Below are positions 12,142-21,212 of a stretch of DNA of 64,000 nt, piece after piece; within the stretch, counting starts at the first letter, position 1; each line of letters begins with the position of its first letter. This stretch comes from Sphingomonas sp. Leaf34 (GTDB lineage Bacteria > Pseudomonadota > Alphaproteobacteria > Sphingomonadales > Sphingomonadaceae): positions 310,001 to 374,000 of the forward strand of contig NZ_LMLC01000005.1 of assembly GCF_001421805.1 (NCBI RefSeq). Reading direction: 5' to 3'. The position numbers and the translations under genes are program-made. The notes beneath the pieces were generated by a model. It was not told the DNA's origin. It saw only the letters and a list, made by a program, of their open reading frames with translations, and made no database searches.

Positions 12142-13250
12142 CAGTCCCAACCCAACCAGGTGAAGAACACCGCGAAGAACGCGTCGAGGACGATCACGAG
12201 GAAAATGCCCTGGACCACCGCCGAGGTGGTCCGCAGGCCGACCTGCTCGGCGTCGGATTCGACCTGCATCCCCTGGAAGCAGCCCGCGATCGCGATGATC
12301 GCGCCGAACACCGGCGCCTTGATCAGCGAGATGTACAGGTCGGTGATCGGCACGACCTCGCGGATGCGCGCGATGAAGGTGACCGGCGGGATCCCCAGCT
12401 GCACCCAGCACAGGAGGCCGCCGCCGATGATCGCGATGACCGACGCGTAGAAGCCGAGCAGCGGCATCATCACGATCGCCGCCAGGACGCGCGGCAGCAC
12501 CAGCGCCTCCATCGGCGACACGCCGATCGTCCGCATCGCGTCGATCTCTTCGGTCAACTTCATCGTGCCGAGCTGGGCCGCGAAGGCCGAGCCCGAGCGA
12601 CCGGCGACCATGATCGCCGTCATCAGCAAACCGAGCTCACGGATCGTCAGGCGGCCGACGAGATTGATCGTGAAGACTTCGGCACCGAACTGGCGGAGCT
12701 GGACCGCGCCCTGTTGCGCGATGACCATGCCGATCAGGAAGCTCATCAGCCCGACGATGCCGAGTGCGGCGACGCCGACCACCTCGAAGCGCTGGACGAC
12801 CGCATTGAACCGGAACCGCTGCGGATGACGGATGACGCTGCCGAACGCGACCGTGGTGGCGCCGAGAAAACCGAGCAGCCCGAGCATCGTCTTGCCCGAC
12901 AGCACGACCGCATCGCCGATCTCGCCGAGCACGCGGCTGACCGCGCCGACCTTGGCAGGCTTGGCGGCGATCGGCTGGTCGGAGGCGACGACCTGGTCGA
13001 ACAGCGCCTGGTCATTGGCATCGAGCCCATCGATCGTCGCATCGTTGCGCGCGGCGAAGCGGTGGACGATCCAGGCGCCGATCGTGTCGATCCGGTCGAC
13101 TCCGCTGAGATCGACATGCTTGACCGACGACGCATCGACCGACTCGAGCCGGTCGGGCAGATTGCCGAGCTTGGCCAGCGACAGATCGCCGGTAAACCGA
13201 AGCGTGCCGGTATCGGCACCGTCCTGTTGGAAATCGGCCATCGCGCTCAT
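12141..13250 (-). CDS. MlaE-type permease fused to an N-terminal STAS domain
   Basis: Inner-membrane permease of the lipid transporter, 369 residues. Residues about 1-110 form a soluble STAS/MlaB-like domain (LRFTGDLSLAKLGNLPDRL ... VKHVDLSGVDRIDTIGAW). The remainder is the MlaE permease with about five membrane helices and the conserved FIGM/RELGLLMTAIMVAGRSGSAFAAQ region. In E. coli MlaB and MlaE are separate proteins; here they are one chain. ATG 13250 follows an AAAGGTG element; an upstream GTG (13259) is a weaker choice. First gene of the operon; the promoter lies in the 62-bp gap shared with the divergent HAD gene. Confidence 0.93.
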   Translation of the reverse strand: MSAMADFQQDGADTGTLRFTGDLSLAKLGNLPDRLESVDASSVKHVDLSGVDRIDTIGAWIVHRFAARNDATIDGLDANDQALFDQVVASDQPIAAKPAKVGAVSRVLGEIGDAVVLSGKTMLGLLGFLGATTVAFGSVIRHPQRFRFNAVVQRFEVVGVAALGIVGLMSFLIGMVIAQQGAVQLRQFGAEVFTINLVGRLTIRELGLLMTAIMVAGRSGSAFAAQLGTMKLTEEIDAMRTIGVSPMEALVLPRVLAAIVMMPLLGFYASVIAIIGGGLLCWVQLGIPPVTFIARIREVVPITDLYISLIKAPVFGAIIAIAGCFQGMQVESDAEQVGLRTTSAVVQGIFLVIVLDAFFAVFFTWLGWD

Positions 13251-13312
13251 CGGCCGCACCTTTGCGGCAAACCGACTGGATCGGCAAGGTGAATGCGGCG
13301 TAAGTCGCGACG

Positions 13313-14029
13313 ATGACCGAAATCTATCCTGCCCGCCCGTCCGGCGCGCCGTCCGTCCGCCTCGCTATCTACGATATGGACAAGACGATCACGCATATGC
13401 CGACCTGGACGCCGTTCCTGCTGCATACCGCGCGGACCAGCGGTGCGCCGTGGCGGCTGGCGCTGGTGCCGTTCGCCGGCGTGGCCGCGCTTGGCTATGT
13501 CGGGCGGCTGATCAGCCGGGGGCGGTTGAAGTACGTCATGCAGCGGATGATGCTCGGCAAGCGCCTGTCGCCGGCGCAGGAACGCCGCAGCGCGGAGGCG
13601 TTTGCCGACCGGGTGGTGCGCGACGGCGTGTTCGCCGGCGCGCGCGCGCGGATCGAGGCGGACCGCGCGGCGGGCTACCGGCTGGTCATGGCGACCGCGT
13701 CGTACCGTTTCTATGTCGAGGCGATCGCGCAGCGGCTGGGCTTCGACGCGGTAATCGGGACGGAGAGCCTGCGCGATGCCAAGGGCCATCTGCTGGCGGG
13801 TATCGACGGCGAGAACTGCTACGGCCCGGCGAAATTGCGCATGATCGAGGCCTGGATGGAGCGCGAGTGCATCGCCCGGACGGATGCGCATGTGCGGTTC
13901 TATTCGGACCATGTGTCAGACGCACCGACGTTCGATTGGGCGGACGAGCCGTTCGCGGTGAATGCGCATGGGCCGCTGCGGTTGCTGGCGAAGGCCAAGG
14001 GATGGCCGATGCCCGACTGGGAGCGCTGA
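13313..14029 (+). CDS. HAD-IB family phosphatase (SerB-like)
   Basis: A 238-residue haloacid-dehalogenase phosphatase. The catalytic motif is YDMDKTIT (DxDx(T/V) near residue 20), motif II is MATASY, and motif III with the acidic metal site is FYSDHVSDAPTF. A hydrophobic stretch around residues 46-66 may be part of the cap or a membrane contact. The family includes phosphoserine phosphatases and lipid or sugar phosphatases; the substrate is not evident. Divergent from the lipid-transport operon, which makes a lipid-related substrate conceivable but unproven. Confidence 0.85.
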   Translation: MTEIYPARPSGAPSVRLAIYDMDKTITHMPTWTPFLLHTARTSGAPWRLALVPFAGVAALGYVGRLISRGRLKYVMQRMMLGKRLSPAQERRSAEAFADRVVRDGVFAGARARIEADRAAGYRLVMATASYRFYVEAIAQRLGFDAVIGTESLRDAKGHLLAGIDGENCYGPAKLRMIEAWMERECIARTDAHVRFYSDHVSDAPTFDWADEPFAVNAHGPLRLLAKAKGWPMPDWER

Positions 14030-14057
14030 CGGCCCGCTGACGGCCCGCTGACGGTGG
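14025..14057 (+). repeat. Three 11-bp tandem repeats over the HAD stop codon
   Basis: The unit GCTGACGGCCC occurs at 14025-14035 and 14036-14046, with a third degenerate copy at 14047-14057. The first copy contains the TGA stop of the HAD gene, so any change in copy number would leave the protein intact. It lies 136 bp before a longer 14-bp minisatellite that uses similar GAC/GGCCC words. Confidence 0.85.
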
Positions 14058-14192
14058 GTCGCCACCTGCGCCGACGATACCGCAGGACCGGCGTAAACAT
14101 GGTCGAAAACCGATGCCGAAGCCGTCCCCGAAACGGGGCAGAACTGGCCCTTGATCCGGTATTCCGATACGGTGATCGCCGCGCACAGCGAT

Positions 14193-14290
14193 GGCAGGTC
14201 CGTCATGTCCGGTCCGTCACGGCAGGTCCGTCACGGCAGGTCCGTCACGGCCGGCCCGTCACGGCCGGCCCGTCACGGCCGGCCCGTCAC
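14193..14290 (+). repeat. Minisatellite, seven 14-bp units, upstream of the cupin gene
   Basis: Seven consecutive 14-bp units fill exactly 98 bp. Two are GGCAGGTCCGTCAC, three are GGCCGGCCCGTCAC, and the first two are slightly divergent. The switch from one subtype to the other inside the array suggests local duplication. The array ends 35 bp before the cupin start codon, within the likely promoter or 5' leader. The rest of the interval 14030-14325 holds no gene that I can support. Confidence 0.93.
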
Positions 14291-14325
14291 GAATGCCGTA
14301 CTGCACGTCACCATCGGGAGGACGT

Positions 14326-14937
14326 ATGGAACGCCGATCGATCTTGGCTCTTCCGCTGGCGATGCTGGCTGGCGGCACCGCGTCGCACGCGGCGTCGCAC
14401 GACACGATCTCGCCGGCGCGCCTCGGTCCGGTTGGTGCTACGCCCGATCCGCGTTCGGCCGGCGCGTTGCCGGTCGCGGTGGTGCGGGCCGGCAGCGATC
14501 GGGCTGGACAGAAACGCCAGATCGGCGTCAGCGCGACAAGCTACAAGGTCGTGACGAGCGACGCGAAGGGCGACCTGTTCGTCATCGAACAGGCCAATCA
14601 GCGCCGGGGCGGCCCGCCGATGCATGTCCACCACGGCGAGGACGAACTCTTCTACGTCCTCGACGGCGAGTATGCGGTGCAGGTGGGCGAGACGCGCTAC
14701 GCGTTGAAAACGGGAGACTGTATCCTGGGGCCGCGTGGCGTTCCGCATGCTTGGGCGTTTGTCGGATCCACGGCCGGCCGTCTGCTCCTGAGCTTTGCCC
14801 CCGCCGGCAAGATGGAAGCGTTCTTCAACGCGTGGGAGCAGGACGGCTTTAGTCCTGGCGGCTATTTCACCGAGAAGGACGATAGCTTGATGCGGTCCTA
14901 CGGCATGGAGCGGCTCGGCCCCCCGCTCAAGCTCTGA
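14326..14937 (+). CDS. Cupin domain protein with export signal
   Basis: A 203-residue single-domain cupin. The N-terminus (ERRSILALPLAMLAGGTASHA) looks like a signal peptide and carries paired arginines, so Tat export is possible. Cupin motif 1 is GPPMHVHHGEDELFYVLDGEY with the expected His, His and Glu ligands; motif 2 is GDCILGPRGVPHAW. ATG 14326 has a strong CGGGAGGA ribosome binding site; the open frame upstream is minisatellite sequence. The reaction is unknown; many similar proteins are dioxygenases or sugar-binding proteins. Confidence 0.85.
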   Translation: MERRSILALPLAMLAGGTASHAASHDTISPARLGPVGATPDPRSAGALPVAVVRAGSDRAGQKRQIGVSATSYKVVTSDAKGDLFVIEQANQRRGGPPMHVHHGEDELFYVLDGEYAVQVGETRYALKTGDCILGPRGVPHAWAFVGSTAGRLLLSFAPAGKMEAFFNAWEQDGFSPGGYFTEKDDSLMRSYGMERLGPPLKL

Positions 14938-15232
14938 CCCGCGCCGGCGCGGCCGCGACGAGGATCATCGCCTGCTCGAGCCCGACGATGGGTTTGCCGT
15001 TCTCGGGGACAGCAATGTCGAAGATAAGCGTCGCCATGTCGGGCATAAAGACATGCCCTTTGGGCCGATCGCGTCCGGCCCTCCTCGCGTTCGTCGCCCA
15101 GCCTTCGCGCCGATGGATGCCTGTGACCGCAGCGATGATCGCCGCACGTCCCTCGGTCCGCTTCTCTGCGACCAGGACGCAGATGGCATCCTTATAGAAC
15201 GACTCGAACGCCTTTGGATCATGACCAAGCAA
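14927..15232 (-). CDS. Hypothetical protein, possibly a truncated SnoaL/NTF2-like remnant
   Basis: A 101-codon frame starting at TTG 15232. The segment FESFYKDAICVLVAEKRTEGRAAIIAAV resembles the N-terminal part of SnoaL/NTF2-like domains, and the later part (MPDMATLIFDIAVPENGKPIVG) reads like ordinary protein. No ribosome binding site is visible, the frame stays open upstream without an ATG or GTG, and it overlaps the cupin gene by 11 bp on the other strand. It may be a decayed or 5'-truncated gene. Confidence 0.35.
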   Translation of the reverse strand: MLGHDPKAFESFYKDAICVLVAEKRTEGRAAIIAAVTGIHRREGWATNARRAGRDRPKGHVFMPDMATLIFDIAVPENGKPIVGLEQAMILVAAAPARVRA

Positions 15233-15366
15233 CCGGATGAGATGTCCGCGACCCTTGGTGCGGCGATCGCACGGATCGCTTGCAGACAGCGGCCGATCCT
15301 GTTCGGCGTGGCCGCGTATTGCCTGTCGCCGTGGAGGACCGCGAGCCGGTCGGATGCCGCTACCCG

Positions 15367-16635
15367 TTACACCAGCACGTCCACGCTGTGGATCACCAGC
15401 CCGACCAGGCCGCCGACGATCGTCCCGTTGACACGGATATATTGGAGATCGCGCCCGACTGCGTTCTCCAGCCGGCTGGTGATCGTGTCTGCATCCCAGC
15501 TGCGCACGGTGTCGGACACGAGCTTGACGATGCCGTCGCCATAATCCGCCGCCGCGCCGACCGCGGCGCGGCGCACGAACCGGTTGATCGTCCGCGACAT
15601 CCGCGGATCATGCTGCAGCGTCTCGCCGAACTGGCGCAGCATGTCCCCGAGCTTGCCCGCCATCGCGCGTTCGGGATCGCGCGCGATTGCCAACAATGCG
15701 CCGCGCGCCTGTTCCCACAGTCCGTCGAGCCAGCGCTGCATCGCCGGATTGTCGAGCAGGTCGTTCTTCAGCCCCTCGACCCGTTCGCGCATACGGCGAT
15801 CATATTGCAGGTCCCAGGCGAGCCGATCGAGGCCCTCCTCCGCCTTCAGTCGCAGTGGATGCTCGGGATCCTCCGCCATTTCGGCGAGGAGACGATCGAA
15901 ACCGCCAATGAGCTTGTCCGCGACAGTGGTATCCAGCCCGGTCCAGCGCAGGATCGAGCCAGCCTTGTCATGGACCATCGCGCGGACGAGGTGATCGTTT
16001 GCCGCCAGCGTCTTGGCCGCCCAGCGGATCGCACTTTCGAGCAACGGGGCATGCCGGCGTTCGGCGATCGCCGCCTTTAGAAGCTGACCGAGAATCGGCG
16101 AGACCTCCGTCGCCCGCAGGCGGGCCGCGATCCCGGCCTTCACCATGCCGCCGAGCCGCGCAGGATCGAGCCCCTCAAGGATCTGCGCGACCAGTTTGGA
16201 CGCGCCCTGCCGGAAACGTCCGCCTGCGCCTTCGGGCGGATCGGTCAGCCAGCGCGAGATCGCTCCAGCCACGTCGAGCCGGCGGGTGCGCCGCGCGATG
16301 ACGACGGGGATCAGGAAGTTCGCGCGGAGGAACTGCGCCAGCGTGTCGCCGATCCGATCCTTGTTGCGCGGCACGATCGCAGTATGCGGGATCGGCAGCC
16401 CGAGCGGATGACGGAACAGCGCGGTGACCGCGAACCAGTCGGCCAGCCCGCCGACCATCGCCGCCTCCGCAAAGGCGCGCACGAACGCAAACGCCGGGTG
16501 CACGGGGACGAGCGCCCGGCTGACGAAAAACGTCGCCGCCATGACCACGAGCAGGCCGGTGGCGACGATCCGCATGCGGACGAGCGCCGCCGGGGCTGCT
16601 TCGCCGACCGGGCGCGTGCGGGATAAAAGCGTCAT
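15367..16635 (-). CDS. DUF445 family membrane protein
   Basis: A 422-residue member of the DUF445 family, whose role is not established. There is a membrane segment near the N-terminus (VATGLLVVMAATFFVSRALV) and the conserved block AFAEAAMVGGLADWFAVTALFRHPLGLPIPHTAIVP. A long, mostly helical soluble region follows, with a further hydrophobic segment at the C-terminus (GTIVGGLVGLVIHSVDVLV). ATG 16635 starts the recognisable family sequence; upstream codons to 16692 are arginine-rich and unlike the family. Confidence 0.88.
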   Translation of the reverse strand: MTLLSRTRPVGEAAPAALVRMRIVATGLLVVMAATFFVSRALVPVHPAFAFVRAFAEAAMVGGLADWFAVTALFRHPLGLPIPHTAIVPRNKDRIGDTLAQFLRANFLIPVVIARRTRRLDVAGAISRWLTDPPEGAGGRFRQGASKLVAQILEGLDPARLGGMVKAGIAARLRATEVSPILGQLLKAAIAERRHAPLLESAIRWAAKTLAANDHLVRAMVHDKAGSILRWTGLDTTVADKLIGGFDRLLAEMAEDPEHPLRLKAEEGLDRLAWDLQYDRRMRERVEGLKNDLLDNPAMQRWLDGLWEQARGALLAIARDPERAMAGKLGDMLRQFGETLQHDPRMSRTINRFVRRAAVGAAADYGDGIVKLVSDTVRSWDADTITSRLENAVGRDLQYIRVNGTIVGGLVGLVIHSVDVLV

Positions 16636-16722
16636 ACCCGAAACAATCCCCCAGCGCGCCGAAGGTTCATGCCGGCGCGGCGGTTCGACCATCCAGGTGC
16701 AGCGAGGTGGGACGTCGGGACC

Positions 16723-19700
16723 TCATTCCGCGGGTTGCGTGCCGTCACCCTGATCGCGGCCATGACCCAGCTTGCCGGTTGTCGGGCCCAGCAGCGGGCC
16801 GGGATTGGGGCCGGCAATCCCGATCACGTCATCGCCATTGTCGCCCGGACGATAGGTGAGCAGGCGACGGCTGAGCCGCGGCCCGACACTGCGCTCGATC
16901 CCGACGGCAAGGCTGAACGCGGCGGGAATGATCAGCAGAGTCAGCAGCGTCGACAGCGCAAGGCCGCCGATCACGACCGTCCCCATCGGCGCGCGCGACG
17001 ACGAATCGCCGCTGATCGACATCGCGGTCGGCACCATGCCCGCGACCATCGCGACCGTCGTCATCACGATCGGCTGCGCGCGCTTATGCCCGGCATCGAT
17101 GATCGCGGTAAACGCATCGACGCCCTTGCTCATCTCGTCGAGCGCGAAGTCGATCAGCAGGATCGAATTCTTGGCGACGATCCCGAGCAGCATCAGAAGC
17201 CCGATATAGACCGGCAGCGACAGCGGCTGGCCGGTCGCCCACAGCGCGAGCAACCCGCCGAGCGGCGCGAGCAGCAGCGACCCCATGTTGACGAACGGCG
17301 GCAGCACGCGGCGGTACAGCAGCACCAGCACCGCGAAGACGAGGAACGTGCCCGAGATCACCGCGGTGATGAAATTGGTGATCATCTCGGCCTGCCACTT
17401 GCTCTGGCCGAGCGTGAGTTCGCTGACGCCGACGGGCAGCGCCTTCATCGACGGCAGCGCATGGACCTGCTTCATCGCGTCCGAGATCACGACGCCGGGC
17501 GCGAGATCGGCGCCCAGCGTGATCTGGCGCTGCTGGTTAACCCGGTCGATCTTCGTCGGGCCCGAGCCGAGGCCGATATCCGCGACGAGGTTGAGCGGCA
17601 CCGAGCCCCCCGACGCGGTCGCGACCGGCAGGTTCTGGATCGTCGACAGGCTGGTCCGCGCCGACTGGTCGAGCGCGACTCGGATCGGGATCTGGCGATC
17701 CGAGAGCGAGAAGCGCGCCGAGTTCTGGTCGATATCGCCGAGCGTCGCGATCCGGATCGCGGAGGACAGGGCTTGTGTCGTCACGCCGAGATTGGCGGCA
17801 AGATCGAAGCGGGGGCGGATGACGATTTCGGGGCGCTGCATCCCGCCCGACACGCGCGGTGCGGTCAGCGACTTGAGCGCGCCCATCTCGGCGACGATCT
17901 TGTCCGCCGCCTGTTGCAGCTTGGCGGGATCGCTGCCACCGAGGACGATCGTCACGTCACGCCCACTGCCGCCCCAGCCGGACTGCGACCGGAACGACAC
18001 GCGTGCATCGGGGATCGCGGTGAGTTGCGGCGCCAGGCGGCGTTCGAAATCGACCGACTTTTCCTTGCGATCCTCGCGCAGGTTGGCGGTCACGGTGCCG
18101 CTGCCGACGCGGGTACGGGCGTAGACCGTGCTGACCGCGGGTTGCTGGCCGAGCAAGGCGCTGACCCGTGCGACCACCGCGTCGGTCTGCGCCAGCGTGG
18201 TGCCGGGCACCATCTCGATCTGCGCAGTCGCATCATCCTCATCGCGGGTCGGCTGGAACTGCGAGGGGATGACGGTGAACATGAACAGCGTGATCGCGAA
18301 CGCCAGGACGCCCGCGCCGATCGCCCACATCCGGTGATCCATGACGCGATTGAACATCTTGCGGATGCCGCCGCGCGCGCGCCAAGCCGCAGCCTTGCGG
18401 CTGTCGAGCGTCCAGTGGAGCGTGCGGACGTACCAGTCCATGACCTTACCTTCGCCGTGGCTCGCATGGCCGAACGACTTGAGGAAATACGCGGCGATCA
18501 TCGGCGTCACGAGACGTGCCACCGCAAGGCTCATCAGCACCGCGGCGACGACGGTCAGGCCGAAATTCTTGAAGAACTGCCCCGCGATACCCGGCATCAG
18601 CGCGACCGGCAGGAACACCGCGACGATCGCCATCGTCGTCGCCAGCACCGCGAGACCGATCTCGTCGGCGGCGTCGATCGAGGCCTGATAGGCGGATTTG
18701 CCCATCCGCATGTGCCGGACGATGTTCTCGATCTCGACGATCGCGTCATCGACCAGCACGCCCGCGACCAGGCTGAGCGCGAGCAGCGTCATCCCGTTCA
18801 GGTCGAAGCCGAGCAGGTCCATGAACCAGAAGGCGGGAATTGCCGACAACGGGATCGCCAGCGCCGAGATCGCGGTCGCGCGCCAGTCGCGCAGGAACAG
18901 GAAGACGACGATGACGGCGAGGATCGCGCCCTCGATCATCGCGTGGATCGCGCTCTCATACTGTGCTTCGGTATAGTCGGTGCTGGTATAGCGCTGGACG
19001 AACTTGACCGACGGATTGCGCTTCTCGAGCGCGCGCAGCTTATCGACCGCGGCGTGATAGATGGTGACGTCGGACGCCCCCTTGGCACGCTGGAAATCGA
19101 ACGTGATCGCCTGGCGCCCGTCAACGGTCGCCCGGCTGCGCTGCTCGGCGTAGAGATCGCGGACCTGCGCAATGTCGGCGAGGCGGACGGTGCGGCCATT
19201 GCCGACGTTGATCTGCGTCTGGCCCAGATCGCTCGCATCGCGCGCATTGCCGAGCACGCGGATCGACTGTTCGGAGCCGGCGATTTCCGCCCGCCCGCCC
19301 GCGGCGTTCAGATTGACCTGCCGCAACTGCGCGTTGACCTGGCTTGCGGTCAGCCCCTGGCTCTGGAGCTTCAGCGGATCGAGGATCACGCGGATCTCGC
19401 GGCTGACGCCACCGTTGCGGCTGATCGTCGCCATGCCCGGAATCGACAGCAGTTCCTTGGTGACGGTGTCGTCGATGTACCAGGACAGCTGTTCGACGGT
19501 CATGTCGGTGGTGATCGCCGCGAAGCTCGCGACGTCGTTGCCGCTGGTGTTGGCGCGGTAGACCTGCGGTTCGAGGATCCCGTCGGGAAGATCGCTGCGG
19601 ATCTGCGCGATCGCGTCGCGCACGTCATTGACCGCGCGGTCGATCGGGGTGCCGATGGTGAGCTGGATCACCGTCTCCGAATTGCCTTCGGTCACGGTCG

Positions 19701-19953
19701 AGTTGATCTCGTCGATGCCCTGCAGCGAGCGGACCGCCGCCTCGACGCGCTGCGTGACCTGCGTCTCCATCTCGGTCGGCGCGGCACCCGGCTGGCTGAC
19801 GACGACGATCGCGATCGGGAAGTCGATGTCCGGATCGCGGTTGACGTCCATCCGCATGAAGCTGACGATGCCCGCAAGCATCAGGGCCAGGAACAGCACG
19901 ATCGGCGGGACCGGATTGCGGATCGACCAGGCCGAGATGTTGCGGAAGTTCAT
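16723..19953 (-). CDS. RND efflux pump inner-membrane transporter
   Basis: A 1076-residue hydrophobe/amphiphile efflux (HAE-1/AcrB-like) proton-driven pump. It has the N-terminal membrane helix, a large periplasmic loop, the central GVLVDDAIVEIENIVRHM segment with the paired Asp of the proton relay, a second periplasmic loop, and LGIVAKNSILLIDFALD near the C-terminal half. It starts 5 bp after the membrane fusion protein stop, so the two form one operon. No outer-membrane factor gene is adjacent. A regulator is not evident nearby; the substrate is unknown. Confidence 0.95.
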   Translation of the reverse strand: MNFRNISAWSIRNPVPPIVLFLALMLAGIVSFMRMDVNRDPDIDFPIAIVVVSQPGAAPTEMETQVTQRVEAAVRSLQGIDEINSTVTEGNSETVIQLTIGTPIDRAVNDVRDAIAQIRSDLPDGILEPQVYRANTSGNDVASFAAITTDMTVEQLSWYIDDTVTKELLSIPGMATISRNGGVSREIRVILDPLKLQSQGLTASQVNAQLRQVNLNAAGGRAEIAGSEQSIRVLGNARDASDLGQTQINVGNGRTVRLADIAQVRDLYAEQRSRATVDGRQAITFDFQRAKGASDVTIYHAAVDKLRALEKRNPSVKFVQRYTSTDYTEAQYESAIHAMIEGAILAVIVVFLFLRDWRATAISALAIPLSAIPAFWFMDLLGFDLNGMTLLALSLVAGVLVDDAIVEIENIVRHMRMGKSAYQASIDAADEIGLAVLATTMAIVAVFLPVALMPGIAGQFFKNFGLTVVAAVLMSLAVARLVTPMIAAYFLKSFGHASHGEGKVMDWYVRTLHWTLDSRKAAAWRARGGIRKMFNRVMDHRMWAIGAGVLAFAITLFMFTVIPSQFQPTRDEDDATAQIEMVPGTTLAQTDAVVARVSALLGQQPAVSTVYARTRVGSGTVTANLREDRKEKSVDFERRLAPQLTAIPDARVSFRSQSGWGGSGRDVTIVLGGSDPAKLQQAADKIVAEMGALKSLTAPRVSGGMQRPEIVIRPRFDLAANLGVTTQALSSAIRIATLGDIDQNSARFSLSDRQIPIRVALDQSARTSLSTIQNLPVATASGGSVPLNLVADIGLGSGPTKIDRVNQQRQITLGADLAPGVVISDAMKQVHALPSMKALPVGVSELTLGQSKWQAEMITNFITAVISGTFLVFAVLVLLYRRVLPPFVNMGSLLLAPLGGLLALWATGQPLSLPVYIGLLMLLGIVAKNSILLIDFALDEMSKGVDAFTAIIDAGHKRAQPIVMTTVAMVAGMVPTAMSISGDSSSRAPMGTVVIGGLALSTLLTLLIIPAAFSLAVGIERSVGPRLSRRLLTYRPGDNGDDVIGIAGPNPGPLLGPTTGKLGHGRDQGDGTQPAE

Positions 19954-19958
19954 GGCTG

Positions 19959-21137
19959 TCAGCTCGCCTTCTTGGTGATCGGCTTGACCGTCTGTCCGGG
20001 CGCCAGGAAGCCGCCTGCGGACTGCACCACGCGCTCCGAGCCGTCGAGCCCGCCCGCGATCGTCACGCCGGCATCGGAGACCTGGCCGATCGTGACGTTG
20101 CGCCGCGCGATCTTGTCGCCAGGCCCGACGATATAGACGTAATTGCCCTTCTCGTCGCTCTGCAGCGCCGAATCGGGGAGCAGCGGCGCCTGTGTCACGC
20201 CGCCGACGATCGTCGCCGCGGCGAAGCCCCCGGGACGCAGCGCAGGATCATATTTGACCGCGATCCGCGCGATCCCCTGGCGGGTCTGCGGATCGATCAC
20301 GGGCGAGACCTGCCAGACTTCGCCGGGATAGCCCTGCGTCGTGCCGACGGGCGTGACCGTCGCGCGTGCACCGGCCCGCAGCCCGGTGAGATCGGCCTCG
20401 CTCAACTGCGCGCGCATCTCCATCTGGCCGCCCATCGCCATGCGGAACAGCACGCCGGCCGACGGCCCGACGATCTGGCCGGGCTCGACGCCGCGGGTCA
20501 ACACGAGCCCGGCGGCGGGCGCGCGGATATCGAGCCGGCCGTTGCGCGCGCGCGCCTCGCCGAGCGTGGCCTGCGCAACCTTCACGCGCGCCGCCGCGGC
20601 ATCGCGAGTCGCCGCCTTGCGCTGCAGATCCGCCTTCGAGATGAAGCCGCGATCGACCAGCTGCCTGGCGCGATCGAGTTCGGCCTGCGCGATCGTCTCG
20701 TCGGAGCGTGCGACGCTGACCGACGCGGCGAGCGACGCCGCGGTCTCGGTCTGGACCGACCGATCGACCGTGGCGAGCACCTGCCCCGCCGCGACCCAGG
20801 CGCCGGGCTCGACCAGCACGCGCGTGATCATCCCGCCCTCGCCCGCGACGCCGACCGGCATCTCGCGGCGTGCCGCCAGCGTCCCCGTCGCGGAGATCGT
20901 CCGATCGACCATCTGCCGCCCCGGCACCACGACCGTGACGCTGGGCAATTGTGCCCCGGGGGCTGCCGCTGCCGCGTCCTTCTTGCCGGACTTGAACGCA
21001 TAGACCGCGATGGCGATCGCGAGCACGAGAATCACCGCGATGATGATATTGCGGCGGCGGTGCGACGACGCACTATAGTCCGGCAACGCCAGCTGCTCTT
21101 CGCTCTCGCTGCCGACCATCTTCGTCTCGTAATTCAT
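19959..21137 (-). CDS. RND efflux periplasmic adaptor (membrane fusion protein)
   Basis: A 392-residue HlyD/AcrA-family adaptor. An N-terminal cytoplasmic stretch is followed by one membrane anchor (NIIIAVILVLAIAIAVYAF). The lipoyl-like halves come next (GMITRVLVEPGAWVAAGQVL and LDIRAPAAGLVLTRGVEPGQIVG), separated by an alpha-helical hairpin, and then beta-barrel and membrane-proximal domains. ATG 21137 (MNYETKMVG) was chosen; an upstream GTG at 21188 would add 17 non-conserved residues. Cotranscribed with the pump gene. Confidence 0.93.
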   Translation of the reverse strand: MNYETKMVGSESEEQLALPDYSASSHRRRNIIIAVILVLAIAIAVYAFKSGKKDAAAAAPGAQLPSVTVVVPGRQMVDRTISATGTLAARREMPVGVAGEGGMITRVLVEPGAWVAAGQVLATVDRSVQTETAASLAASVSVARSDETIAQAELDRARQLVDRGFISKADLQRKAATRDAAAARVKVAQATLGEARARNGRLDIRAPAAGLVLTRGVEPGQIVGPSAGVLFRMAMGGQMEMRAQLSEADLTGLRAGARATVTPVGTTQGYPGEVWQVSPVIDPQTRQGIARIAVKYDPALRPGGFAAATIVGGVTQAPLLPDSALQSDEKGNYVYIVGPGDKIARRNVTIGQVSDAGVTIAGGLDGSERVVQSAGGFLAPGQTVKPITKKAS

Positions 21138-21200
21138 GCGCGCCACAATCCCAATTCCGACCGGTCTTGTCTCGACCCGCTTCGCCACTCACACGCTGTG

Positions 21201-21212
21201 TTATCCGAATAA
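21201..21212 (+). promoter_or_regulatory. Candidate operator/promoter of the efflux operon
   Basis: The imperfect palindrome TTATCCGAATAA lies 64 bp upstream of the membrane fusion protein start in otherwise GC-rich sequence. On the minus strand it reads TTATTCGGATAA, which could be a -10 region or a repressor operator of the TetR kind often found on RND operons. No binding protein gene is next to it, so this is only a suggestion. Confidence 0.25.

Noticed and set aside
14193..14290. CRISPR array
   Set aside because: The 14-bp units are directly adjacent with no spacers, and no cas genes are present; it is a minisatellite.
16669..20136. 1155-codon plus-strand open frame
   Set aside because: It lies antisense to the RND pump, which has full family motifs. 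The translated product is extremely rich in Arg, Asp and Ala with no recognisable domain, as expected for a shadow frame in GC-rich DNA.
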